From NCBI GenBank assembly GCA_947498935.1, contig CANMMM010000002.1:62001-126000 (forward strand): a stretch of 64,000 nt of DNA, in the 5' to 3' direction. Origin of the DNA: an uncultured Aquimarina sp. (lineage in GTDB: Bacteria > Bacteroidota > Bacteroidia > Flavobacteriales > Flavobacteriaceae). Positions 1 to 7,500 of this stretch are shown in pieces. The notes under the pieces were generated by a model. The model searched no databases. It was not told where the DNA came from and saw nothing but the letters and a program-made list of their open reading frames with translations. How positions within the stretch are numbered: the stretch's first letter is position 1; the number at the start of each line of letters is the position of its first letter. The translations under genes and the position numbers were made by a program.

Positions 1-20
1 ATGATCTTTTTCCGAAACTG

Positions 21-626
21 TCATTTCACCATTTTTTTTGTTGTTAACGCTTGTAAAACCTCGGCTACCTTTTTTACCAGCCTTTTTTTACAATTGTACT
101 TTGCCTGTACCAGCGCTTGGTAATTCGTATACCCAAACGTGTCTACTACATCTTTTAACTTAGTTTCTGTATCCAATGCCTCCTCCATCAATGCCTTACA
201 TTTGGGCGATAATGTTTCTAAAGCGATTTCTAATGCTTTAAATTGCAAAAACTCAGCGTGCGCATCGCGTTTTTCCTCCTCATTCCCCAGCGTATCTTCC
301 CATTGCACAGCTTGATCCATCATAGGGTCTTCACTTAGGATCACAGACGCCCAAGCCTCTCTCTTTTTTAATAAAAAAGCATTTTTACACATCCTGTAGA
401 TATACCCAACACTATTATCAGGTATCGCCTCTTGCTGTAGTACGAAGCGTTCCCAAAATTTTTGCATAGATACCAGGTACATATCCTTAATATCCTCTTC
501 GGTAGTCGTCAGTCTCTCTAATTTAGGATGCAGTGTTTGAAAAGTTTCTTCGAAAAATCTATTAAAAGGAAAATAATTTCCTTGAATTGCATGATCAATT
601 ATTGTTTGCACTTCATGTTTTTCCAT
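21..626 (-). CDS. RNA polymerase sigma factor, sigma-70 family (ECF-like)
   Basis: A 201-residue protein with the two-block layout of an ECF-type sigma factor. A region-2-like helical block lies around residues 45-95 (DMYLVSMQKFWERF, then IYRMCKNAFLLKKREAW), and a region-4-like helix-turn-helix around residues 135-190 (ALETLSPKCKALMEEALD, then a recognition-helix-like NYQALVQAKYNCKKRLVKK). It would direct RNA polymerase to a special set of promoters. The region-2 sequence is diverged from the FecI type found elsewhere in this window, and no FecR-like anti-sigma gene lies beside it on the visible side; partners may lie beyond the window edge. The ATG at 624-626 is the only good start. The family is fairly sure; the regulon is unknown. 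Confidence 0.75.
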   Translation of the reverse strand: MEKHEVQTIIDHAIQGNYFPFNRFFEETFQTLHPKLERLTTTEEDIKDMYLVSMQKFWERFVLQQEAIPDNSVGYIYRMCKNAFLLKKREAWASVILSEDPMMDQAVQWEDTLGNEEEKRDAHAEFLQFKALEIALETLSPKCKALMEEALDTETKLKDVVDTFGYTNYQALVQAKYNCKKRLVKKVAEVLQALTTKKMVK

Positions 627-783
627 ACACTAAGTCATCCAAGAGGTTGATGGGGTTATACTTTTTTGCTATCGAAGTGATGGTTATTTTTTTGTCCACT
701 TCATTGCTATACTAGCACAAACTTACGTATTTCCAAAGAAAATAAAGTAGCTACTTCTAATTATATGATCGTATATAGTAAGT

Positions 784-872
784 AGGGCGTTACCACAAGG
801 GTCGGGCTTTCCGCTGTATCTTTTTTGTTTTGTAAGGAAAACAAAAAAGGATGCCGCTCCTATCCCTAACGC
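784..872 (+). repeat. R90 dispersed repeat, copy 1 (subtype I)
   Basis: A member of an eight-copy family, about 90 bp long, starting AGGGCGTTACC and ending CCCTAACGC. The ends GCGTTA and TAACGC are inverted repeats. In subtype I an inner arm pair (ATCTTTTTTGTTTT and AAAACAAAAAAGGAT) can form a second hairpin. The plus orientation is defined here as GGGCGT first. Confidence 0.9.
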
Positions 873-907
873 AAAACCATGAGTTCTGAATATGAGACAC
901 TAACACC

Positions 908-938
908 AAAAAAAAAGATGCCTATACAATAGACATCC
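908..938 (-). terminator. Rho-independent terminator of the 976-1311 gene
   Basis: Read on the minus strand: GATGTCTAT, loop TGT, ATAGGCATC with one mismatch, then a run of nine T. It lies 38 bp past the stop codon of the small secreted-protein gene. Confidence 0.8.
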
Positions 939-975
939 TCTCTCACTAATTAACCCTTATTAATTTGTAATCTAA

Positions 976-1311
976 TTATGGCACCAAGTTGATAGCAACT
1001 TCAGTGTTTACTGTGTATATGTTTGAATTCCCTTTTGTGTCAGTATAAGCTAAAGCTGTTGTAGGCTTTAAATTGTTTTTAGTGATCAATTTGTTATAAA
1101 ACTCCGCCTTTGTGTGCGTTACAGTATCAGTAGCATTGTCTGCAATGGTAATCTGTAAATTATGAGCTGAAATTAATTCCTTGTAGAAATCAGTTTTACT
1201 TCCTTGTATTGTTTTAACATCAAGCTGTTTTTTTGTAGGAATTGTATTTTCCTGTGCTTGAACAAATGAAAAAGAAAATAAAACGATGATTACAAGGGTA
1301 ATAGCTTTCAT
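976..1311 (-). CDS. Small secreted protein of unknown function
   Basis: A 111-residue protein starting with a clear signal peptide (MKAITLVIIVLFSFSFVQA, then Q). The mature part of about 90 residues repeats a motif: DFYKELISAHNLQITIAD and, about 35 residues later, EFYNKLITKNNLKPTTAL. This suggests two copies of a short helix-turn unit. No known family was recognised and there are no cysteines in the mature part. It has its own terminator (908-938), so it is probably transcribed alone. A palindrome of the form TTACG-N7-CGTAA lies about 125 bp upstream of the start. It is likely exported to the periplasm or outside; the function is unknown. Confidence 0.7.
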   Translation of the reverse strand: MKAITLVIIVLFSFSFVQAQENTIPTKKQLDVKTIQGSKTDFYKELISAHNLQITIADNATDTVTHTKAEFYNKLITKNNLKPTTALAYTDTKGNSNIYTVNTEVAINLVP

Positions 1312-1435
1312 AATTAGGGGCTTTAATGATTACTAATTGATTCTGTAACAAATTTAAAACGAAAGACTTATCAAAAAAAGAAAAAAGAAAACTTTTGGAC
1401 AAAGTGGTTTTTTATCTCGTTGAACTACACAAATT

Positions 1436-1452
1436 TTACGGAAAAACCGTAA
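1436..1452. promoter_or_regulatory. Palindrome TTACG-N7-CGTAA, possible operator
   Basis: The sequence TTACGGAAAAACCGTAA is a perfect 6-bp inverted repeat around five A. It lies about 125 bp upstream of the small secreted-protein gene. A palindrome of the same geometry (TTACGGTAAAAACGTAA) lies upstream of the M57 protease gene. The role as a protein binding site is inferred. Confidence 0.35.
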
Positions 1453-1630
1453 TTATTTAAACACTATTTTAATAATTTTTGTAGTTTTTTAACATTTTCA
1501 CCTCTTATTTATAGCGATTTACGTCAATTCTGTAAGAATAAACGTTAATACCTAGCCATAAATTATTGCTTTTACAAAATACTAGTACACCATCAAACTC
1601 ACTCTATGTTTTTTTAATAAGACATCTAAT

Positions 1631-1672
1631 AAAAAAGCCTCTACGCGATCAGATTGACGTTGAAGCTTTTTG
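1631..1672 (-). terminator. Terminator of the 1684-2007 lipoprotein gene
   Basis: On the minus strand an imperfect hairpin (AAGCTTCAACG and CGTAGAGGCTT) is followed by a T run. A homologous hairpin stands after the paralogous gene at 14158, so the duplication included the terminator. Confidence 0.65.
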
Positions 1673-1683
1673 CGACCTACTAT

Positions 1684-2007
1684 TTAGTCTATCAATTCCA
1701 TAGCATCTATTTCTATCCTTTTTTCACAATACTCATCGGAGGCTGACCAGTTGAATTGTACTTTTATAGGCAATGCCTCTTTCTCTAAATCAATCATACT
1801 ACTTTCTGGCACTTCATAAAAAAGACGGTCAGATGCCACACCATCAATATCTATGATCCATCCCCCACAACATGTACATCGTGCCATATCAAAACCTGTA
1901 ATCGTTCCTGTAGCTTCAAATGCGATTGGATCATTATCATCATTGTTATCACAACTTACCATAAGACATCCAACAGCTACTAAAAAAGTTAAAAATTTAA
2001 TTTTCAT
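1684..2007 (-). CDS. Small cysteine-rich lipoprotein, paralogue A
   Basis: A 107-residue predicted lipoprotein: signal sequence with the lipobox MVSC, followed by an acidic DNNDDND tether typical of outer-membrane-directed flavobacterial lipoproteins. The core has a compact cysteine motif, CTCCGGWIIDIDG, and one more cysteine near the C-terminus (EYC). The gene at 14158-14481 codes for a close paralogue with CACCGGWIIDIDG. The invariant cysteines may bind a metal or form disulfides; this is inference. A shared upstream element (2031-2058) suggests the pair is co-regulated. No named family was assigned. Confidence 0.8.
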   Translation of the reverse strand: MKIKFLTFLVAVGCLMVSCDNNDDNDPIAFEATGTITGFDMARCTCCGGWIIDIDGVASDRLFYEVPESSMIDLEKEALPIKVQFNWSASDEYCEKRIEIDAMELID

Positions 2008-2030
2008 AATCTTTAAATGTTTTTCATTTA

Positions 2031-2058
2031 TAAGATGGGGAAATTCTAAAAAGGTTGC
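2031..2058 (-). promoter_or_regulatory. ECF-type promoter element, shared with 14513-14540
   Basis: On the minus strand GCAACC is followed after 15 bases by CATCTTA. An AAC-containing -35 and a short -10 at this distance are typical of ECF sigma promoters. The same element, nearly base for base, lies at the same distance from the paralogous lipoprotein gene. Transcription by an ECF sigma is inferred. Confidence 0.45.
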
Positions 2059-2118
2059 TTTAGCATTGATAATATATGTTACTATGTCGTCATAATGCTA
2101 CTGTGTTGGTTATTTTTT

Positions 2119-2211
2119 GGGCGTACCCACAAGGGGTCGGGGCTATCCGTTCCAATTCCTCGTCCCTCCTAAAGGTCGGTACTGCGGGATTTCCTCTTCT
2201 ATCCCTAACGC
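2119..2211 (+). repeat. R90 dispersed repeat, copy 2 (subtype II)
   Basis: Starts GGGCGTACCC and ends CCCTAACGC. The middle has the subtype II sequence (CAATTCCTCG, then GCGGGATTTCC) instead of the A/T-rich arms of subtype I. It lies between two divergent genes. Confidence 0.88.
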
Positions 2212-2620
2212 AAAGAAACAGTGATCAATAGGTACATCCTGTTTAGCGATATATATTAAGGATTACAAAGATTGCAGATGATTGTATACCCCACAGATGC
2301 TCATTGCATTAAGCTGGTGCCAGTTCGTAAATTCCCCCCACTACCTAATTAGTACGGCTTCCATTGGTCGATACAAACCCTCAGCAAGAGGCATATCATG
2401 TGTATGGTAGCTAAAATATGCTATGCCCCCTCAAAACGGTGAATGGTTACAGCATCATAAAAATCAGCAATTGCCGAAAAACTAAAAAAACCACTGTTTT
2501 TCAGATATTTATATTTTTTTTGTTAATTTTTTTAACTATATTTAAATACTACTAATAACCACTACTATTTATATACAATAGTATTTCAACAAATACCATT
2601 AATTAATTTTTTTAGGTTTC

Positions 2621-3718
2621 ATGAAAAAAGCTATTTTTTTAAATTTCTTATTCATTCCCTATTACTTCTGTTTATGTGCACAAATCAATAATGATTACAG
2701 AACTAATGGGAATAATGGAAATTGGACCAACACAAGTATTTGGGAGGTTTACAACGGAACAGCATGGGTAGCAGCTACTAATTACCCAGGACAAATTACA
2801 GGTACCAACAACATTTCTATAGAAGGGAATTCAGAAGTCACTATAAATACTATCATCCCCAATAGTTTTAATTCACTTTCTATAACATCTGGTAAATTAT
2901 TAATAGGTGATGATGCTACTTTAAATACACTATTAATTACTTTATACAATAACGGACTAATAGAATGGATTACAAATAATACCGATTTGGCACTTCCTAT
3001 GAATGCTGTAATCATAATCTCTGGTGGAAATCTAGTAGAAGAAACACCTTGTAATGCTACCAAAACACTAACCATTGGTACTACTGTCTATGCTTCTTGT
3101 AATGGAGGAGGTGGAGGTGTAGACATTGATTTTAGTGACATTAATAATAATGGAGGTACACTAAATGCTCTACCCACATCTAATGCCCCTCTTTGTTTAG
3201 GACAACCCTTATCCTTATTTGCCAATCCTAGTGGAGCTGGAAGTAGTGGAGCCTCTTATAGCTGGTCTGGAAGTGGCCCAAACGAGTATTCTTTTAATTC
3301 TACTTTAGAAAATCCTACAGACACTACTATATCCACAATAGGAACATATACATTTACAATTACCATAACTGATAGTTTTTCTAATAGTAATTCAAACACA
3401 TTAAATATCATCGTAAACGAAATTCCTAATTCTCCTCAAAGCCAAGGAAACCAAACAGTCTGTAGTGGAACAACAGCTACACTAAATGCTACTGTAGGGT
3501 CTTCTGAAACTGTAGATTGGTATGATGCAATAATAGGAGGAGCACTTCTGTTAGCAAACAATACTAATTTCACGACCTCAGTATCGGGCAGCTATTATGC
3601 AGAAACAAGAAATACGAATAGCGGTTGTACTAGTTCTAATAGAACAGAAATAATTTTATACAATAAGTCATGTACAGTGATTACGAATAGAAGAATTACA
3701 TATAGAGTACGTCAGTAA
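2621..3718 (+). CDS. Secreted Ig-like domain surface protein
   Basis: A 365-residue protein with a signal peptide (MKKAIFLNFLFIPYYFCLCA, then Q). Residues 25-150 form a Thr/Asn-rich beta-sheet domain starting NDYRTNGNNGNWTN. Residues 185-265 look like a PKD/Ig-like domain (YSWSGSGPNEYSF, GTYTFTITITD), and residues 268-345 like an Ig-like repeat (CSGTTATLNATVGSSETVDWYD) of the type found in flavobacterial surface proteins. The C-terminus ends VITNRRITYRVRQ and is neither a type A nor a type B T9SS sorting domain that I recognise. Whether it is shortened or uses another anchor is open. Probably secreted or surface exposed. Confidence 0.8.
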   Translation: MKKAIFLNFLFIPYYFCLCAQINNDYRTNGNNGNWTNTSIWEVYNGTAWVAATNYPGQITGTNNISIEGNSEVTINTIIPNSFNSLSITSGKLLIGDDATLNTLLITLYNNGLIEWITNNTDLALPMNAVIIISGGNLVEETPCNATKTLTIGTTVYASCNGGGGGVDIDFSDINNNGGTLNALPTSNAPLCLGQPLSLFANPSGAGSSGASYSWSGSGPNEYSFNSTLENPTDTTISTIGTYTFTITITDSFSNSNSNTLNIIVNEIPNSPQSQGNQTVCSGTTATLNATVGSSETVDWYDAIIGGALLLANNTNFTTSVSGSYYAETRNTNSGCTSSNRTEIILYNKSCTVITNRRITYRVRQ

Positions 3719-3883
3719 ATTTTTAGTAGTATTCGAGACACCTGTAACGGTACTAGTTGCAAACTAGCACTAGCACATACTAGGAGTATCAGGAGTAACC
3801 TCTTGTTTTTTTCTTGTCTTCATACAAAGTAATACTCCTTACAAAATCAAGAGCCTTCACGTCAAAATCTAATTTTTTCTTTT

Positions 3884-4043
3884 GAACTCATCTTGACTTT
3901 TTGTTTTTAACCGAAAATGAGAAGAAATTTGACTGGATAAGGCACTTTTTGAAATTCATAGCAGCGCTACGGATGAAAAAAGTAACGAAATACAGGTGAA
4001 TTTCAGCCATTTTTTAGGGAAAAGAAAAAGTCAAGATGAGTTC
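3884..4043 (-). mobile_element. R160 element, copy 1 (MITE-like)
   Basis: Exactly 160 bp, bounded by inverted copies of GAACTCATCTTGACTTTTT, with TTT directly on both sides as a possible 3-bp target duplication. The central core reads CATAGCAGCGCTACGG. It is in opposite orientation to copies 2 and 3. No coding capacity. The 13-bp gap to the toxin remnant suggests the insertion cut that gene's 5' end. Confidence 0.85.
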
Positions 4044-4055
4044 TTTTTGTAGAAT

Positions 4056-4364
4056 ATGCCAACACAAGTAGATGCTGTTTAATTTTTAGCACATTTATAC
4101 GAAACCCACAGTCTTAAAAGTGCGAATAAAAAATCCAATGAAATCATAGAGCTCGCTATGACTTTATAAATCAATCCGCAAAGAGGAAGTTTAGAAGATG
4201 ACTTAGCTAGTTTTAATAAAGAATTTAGGTCAATAATCTACCACATCACTAAACGAAAGACCGTGAAAATTATTTACTTTATTGACGAGCATACAAACAA
4301 AGTATATGTAACTGACTTTTTTACTACGTTAATGAATCCAGATAACAAAACAAAAAGAAGCTAA
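4056..4364 (+). pseudogene. RelE/ParE-type toxin remnant
   Basis: One frame reads through to a stop at 4362-4364 and gives a clear RelE/ParE-like C-terminal half: INPQRGSLEDDL, then FRSIIYHITKRKTVKIIYFI and VYVTDFFTTLMNP. The family's conserved arginine-rich strand and the final beta-strand are present. Two in-frame TAA codons (4080-4082 and 4167-4169) break it; the second fits a single AAA-to-TAA change. The 5' end is missing at the border of R160 copy 1. No antitoxin gene is visible beside it. An intact relative would cut mRNA or poison gyrase; this copy is almost certainly dead. Confidence 0.75.
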
Positions 4365-4517
4365 CAAGCCAAGTGAGTCACTTCAGTATTACTTACTGGT
4401 AGTGTAGTGATAGGACTATACAATTTTAAATTTTCTATCCGTTTTTATGTTAGTGCAAGCCTATCGCTTATTCAATAGATAATCCTGTAATCTTTGGTAA
4501 TCCTGTTTTTTAGCGTA

Positions 4518-6491
4518 TCAATTATCAATAACGATAAATTCACTTCTTCTGTTTTGGGCATGTTCATCTTTGCTACATCGAACGCCATTGGCACAACGAT
4601 TGATTAATACTGTTTCGCCATATCCCCTACTCTTTACTCGTGTAGAATCTATCCCCTTACTGATGATATAATTTGCTGTAGCGGTTGCTCTGCGCTGAGA
4701 GAGTTTCATGTTATAACGATCGCTTCCTTTACTATCTGTATGAGAACCTATTTCTATTTTTATAGATGGATATTCTTTCATATAGGCAATCACTTTATCT
4801 ACTTCTTCTGCAGATTTATTTAGTATCAATGCTTTATTAGAGGCAAAATAAATGGGTTTTAGATTGAGTAATTTGGCCAAGTCAATACCTTTTTCTGGAA
4901 CGTTACTTTTTAATGGAATCGTTGCTGATGGGAATGGATTCGCTCTACTTATAGTGATTGTTTTAGAGGCTTCTTCATAGTCTTTTTTGCTAGCTAAGAT
5001 GGTATACGTTTTATCGCCGCAGTCTATATCTACAAATAGTTCTCCTTTTTCGTTGGTTTTACCTATTTGTATGAGCTCATTATCAGCATCGCGTACTTCT
5101 ACAACTACCTTCTCTAAAACTGCATTTGATTTTTCATCTATAAGTACGGTTTTTAGACTTCCCTTGCATTTGGTAATTAAAGGGGTATTTTCTGTAAAGC
5201 TGTAAATATCATCACTTCCCTTACCTCCTGCTCGATTCGATGCAAAATATCCTTTTTTAGAGGCTTCATCTATGATAAAGGTGACATCATCTGCTGCACT
5301 ATTGATTGGTTTTCCTACATTGTACACCGTTTGATCTTCTCCTTCTAATTGTATTGCAAAAATATCTAGCCCTCCCAATCCTAAGTGTCCATCCGAAGCA
5401 AAATACAAGGTACCTGATGTACTTAAAAAAGGAAATGTATCTCTCCCTTCTGTATTAATCTCTGGACCTAAGTTTTGTGGTGCACTAAACGAACCGTCTT
5501 GTTGGATGGTGACTACATACAGGTCAGACATTCCATATCCTCCAGGCATATCTGAAGCAAAGTACAATTTACTCCCATCTGCACTAAGTGCAGGATGTGC
5601 CACAGAATACTCATTATTATTAAATGGCAATTCTTCTATTTGATCCCATTTTAATTGATCGCTTAGGTGAGCTCTATAAATTTTTAAACGATTGACTCCT
5701 GTAGTGTCCTTGCCATACTTGGCATTCATCAAATTGTTTCGTGTAAAATAGATGGTTTGTTCATTTTGTGTAAAAACACAGGTAGATTCGTGCAATCGAG
5801 AATTCAATTTTTTAGAAAACTTTTCTGGGTATTCAAGACCTCCAGATTCAGTAACTGTCGCACTGAATAAATCTAAATATGGCTGCTGTGTCCATGTATT
5901 TCTTTTGGTTGTCGATTTTATAGTACCTCTAGCCGAAGAGAATACCAATTTATCTTTATACATCGTAGGTGCAAAATCTACATATGCCGAGTTTCTGGGC
6001 AAATTCTGTATCTTATACCTTCCGGATTGTAGCTCAATAGCTTCTAAATAGGCAGCGTTTTCTATTAATCTTTTCACTCTTGAGTCTTTTGTATCTAGAT
6101 CTAGTTCAATGACTTTCACTAGTAAACTATCTGCCTTTTTATATTTTTTAAGACTCTTTAATGATTGCGATGCTCTAAAATAATACGTGGGACTAATGGC
6201 TGTATCTAAGGCTCCTTTTTGTTTTAACTCCTGTTCTTTTTGGAACATTTTTTCATACCATTTTGCTGCATTTTGAAGGTCTGAGTTAAAGAAATAACAG
6301 TCTGCCAATTTTTGGAATACTTCTAGTGAATTATTTCCTGAATTGATGAGTTGCTGATAACTATCGATCGCTTGCGAATAGGCATAATTATCGTATTGAG
6401 TGTTTGCTTTTTTTAGTTTAGTATCTTGTGCAAATAGAGGACTCACCGCAAAAAAGCAAAGTAGTACTATCGTAATTGTTAAGTTTTTCAT
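4518..6491 (-). CDS. OmpA-family protein with TPR and PD40 repeats
   Basis: The chosen start (ATG 6489-6491) gives 657 residues and a proper signal peptide (MKNLTITIVLLCFFAVSPLFA). A longer frame exists but would overlap the upstream gene. Order of domains: TPR-like helices at residues 25-150 (YDNYAYSQAIDSYQQL), PD40 propeller strands at 190-450 (LYFASDMPGGYGMSDLYVV, GYFASNRAGGKGSDDIYSF), a carboxypeptidase-regulatory-like fold at 465-540, and a C-terminal OmpA domain at 550-655 (IGSHTDSKGSDRYNMKLSQRR, NRRSEF), which binds peptidoglycan. It follows the PorP/SprF gene by 19 bp. Such trios accompany T9SS-exported adhesins, where this protein probably anchors the complex to the cell wall. Confidence 0.88.
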   Translation of the reverse strand: MKNLTITIVLLCFFAVSPLFAQDTKLKKANTQYDNYAYSQAIDSYQQLINSGNNSLEVFQKLADCYFFNSDLQNAAKWYEKMFQKEQELKQKGALDTAISPTYYFRASQSLKSLKKYKKADSLLVKVIELDLDTKDSRVKRLIENAAYLEAIELQSGRYKIQNLPRNSAYVDFAPTMYKDKLVFSSARGTIKSTTKRNTWTQQPYLDLFSATVTESGGLEYPEKFSKKLNSRLHESTCVFTQNEQTIYFTRNNLMNAKYGKDTTGVNRLKIYRAHLSDQLKWDQIEELPFNNNEYSVAHPALSADGSKLYFASDMPGGYGMSDLYVVTIQQDGSFSAPQNLGPEINTEGRDTFPFLSTSGTLYFASDGHLGLGGLDIFAIQLEGEDQTVYNVGKPINSAADDVTFIIDEASKKGYFASNRAGGKGSDDIYSFTENTPLITKCKGSLKTVLIDEKSNAVLEKVVVEVRDADNELIQIGKTNEKGELFVDIDCGDKTYTILASKKDYEEASKTITISRANPFPSATIPLKSNVPEKGIDLAKLLNLKPIYFASNKALILNKSAEEVDKVIAYMKEYPSIKIEIGSHTDSKGSDRYNMKLSQRRATATANYIISKGIDSTRVKSRGYGETVLINRCANGVRCSKDEHAQNRRSEFIVIDN

Positions 6492-6510
6492 AGGTAATGA
6501 CTGGTTATCG

Positions 6511-7458
6511 TTAGAAGAATCGAGGGTACAACACTTTTTCGCGTTTTTTAAAGATCTCATATCGCATGATCAATTCATAAGAGCCTGAATTAAATTCGGT
6601 ATTACCTAATGCCGTTGTTTCTCTGTCATAAGCCACACCTAGCATCAAGCTGTTTGATATTTGAAATCCAGCAAGTAAACTTACTGCGGCACTCCATCTG
6701 TATGCTAGCCCTAATGTTAGCTTGTCTTTATACATTACATTGGCCGAAACATCCACTTGCAGTGGTGCTCCTCCTACTGCTTTGATAAGTGTTGCTGGTT
6801 TAAACTTCAGGTCTTCATTAAGATCGAAAACATATCCCCCTATGAGATAATAATTGATTCTCTCTGTGGCTAAAAAAGAAGCTACACTACTAGCTACGGA
6901 TGCTTCGTCAAAATGTTTGGTTTGTAATAGATTGGGAGCAGATAGTCCTACATAAAATTTTTCTGTATGGTAATACATCCCAATACCAATGTTTGGAGAA
7001 AACTTAGTATCTATATTGGTATTCAATAGTACGTCTGTATTGGTATACTGATTTAGCTTATCAAAATTCACATCTAGTAAATGCCCTCCTGCTTTAATTC
7101 CAAAAGCGAGTTGTCCTTCTACAGAAGTATGAATCGTATAGGAAAAATCAATATCAAAATATGTTTCTTGACTAGGCCCTATCTCATCATTGACAATGGA
7201 TAGTCCTACACCAACTTTATTACTGGCTCCTATTGGGGAGTGTATGTTAAGGGTTTGCGTTACTGGGGCACCTCCAATACCTACCCATTGATTTCGATAG
7301 AGTCCTGAAATGCTAATGGCATCTCTGGCTCCTGCATATGCTGGGTTTACACTTATGGTATTATACATATATTGTGTATACTGAGCGTCTTGCTGACCAA
7401 AATTTTTACTACTAAAAAAGATGGTTATTAGTAAGATGAGTATATAGATTTTTTTCAT
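6511..7458 (-). CDS. PorP/SprF family outer-membrane protein
   Basis: A 315-residue protein when started at ATG 7456-7458 (MKKIYILILLITIFFSSKNFG is the signal peptide); the longer frame adds 11 unlikely residues. After the signal peptide comes the family hallmark YTQYMYNTISVNPAYAG, then alternating strands of a 14-strand-type beta-barrel ending MRYEIFKKREKVLYPRFF. Proteins of this family (SprF of Flavobacterium johnsoniae is the model) are needed for export or attachment of the type B-sorted adhesin encoded beside them. The giant adhesin gene lies 42 bp upstream and the OmpA/PD40 gene 19 bp downstream, so the three form one operon. Confidence 0.9.
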   Translation of the reverse strand: MKKIYILILLITIFFSSKNFGQQDAQYTQYMYNTISVNPAYAGARDAISISGLYRNQWVGIGGAPVTQTLNIHSPIGASNKVGVGLSIVNDEIGPSQETYFDIDFSYTIHTSVEGQLAFGIKAGGHLLDVNFDKLNQYTNTDVLLNTNIDTKFSPNIGIGMYYHTEKFYVGLSAPNLLQTKHFDEASVASSVASFLATERINYYLIGGYVFDLNEDLKFKPATLIKAVGGAPLQVDVSANVMYKDKLTLGLAYRWSAAVSLLAGFQISNSLMLGVAYDRETTALGNTEFNSGSYELIMRYEIFKKREKVLYPRFF

Positions 7459-7500
7459 TTCGTAAGGGGTTATATGGTTTGACCGAAGCATATGGTATAC

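Larger units (their letters stand above)
627..975. other. Intergenic region with an R90 repeat and a terminator
   Basis: No gene was seen here. The stretch holds one subtype I copy of the R90 repeat (784-872) and, at its right end, the terminator of the small secreted-protein gene that follows. The part next to the sigma gene presumably carries its promoter, but no clear TAnnTTTG element was found. Confidence 0.6.
1312..1683. other. Intergenic region: palindrome and terminator
   Basis: No gene was seen. It holds the TTACG-N7-CGTAA palindrome at 1436-1452 and, at 1631-1672, the terminator of the lipoprotein gene that follows. The remainder is AT-rich sequence without recognised signals. Confidence 0.5.
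2008..2620. other. Intergenic region: promoter element, R90 copy and a possible gene remnant
   Basis: This 613-bp gap holds the ECF-like promoter element of the lipoprotein (2031-2058), R90 copy 2 (2119-2211) and, at about 2263-2427 on the minus strand, a frame with one internal stop that may be a decayed coding piece. The last 120 bp before the Ig-like gene are very AT-rich and probably contain its promoter. Confidence 0.5.
3719..4517. other. Intergenic region: R160 element and toxin remnant
   Basis: No intact gene is present. It holds R160 copy 1 (3884-4043) directly followed by a decayed RelE/ParE-type toxin gene (4056-4364). Before the element, AGGAGTAT and ATACTCCT (about 3780-3840) could pair as a long-loop hairpin. 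The last 150 bp are without recognised signals. Confidence 0.6.

Noticed and set aside
3884..4043. R160 as a simple transcription terminator
   Set aside because: Fixed length, flanking duplications and insertion in varied contexts fit a mobile element better; stems are long and imperfect without T runs.
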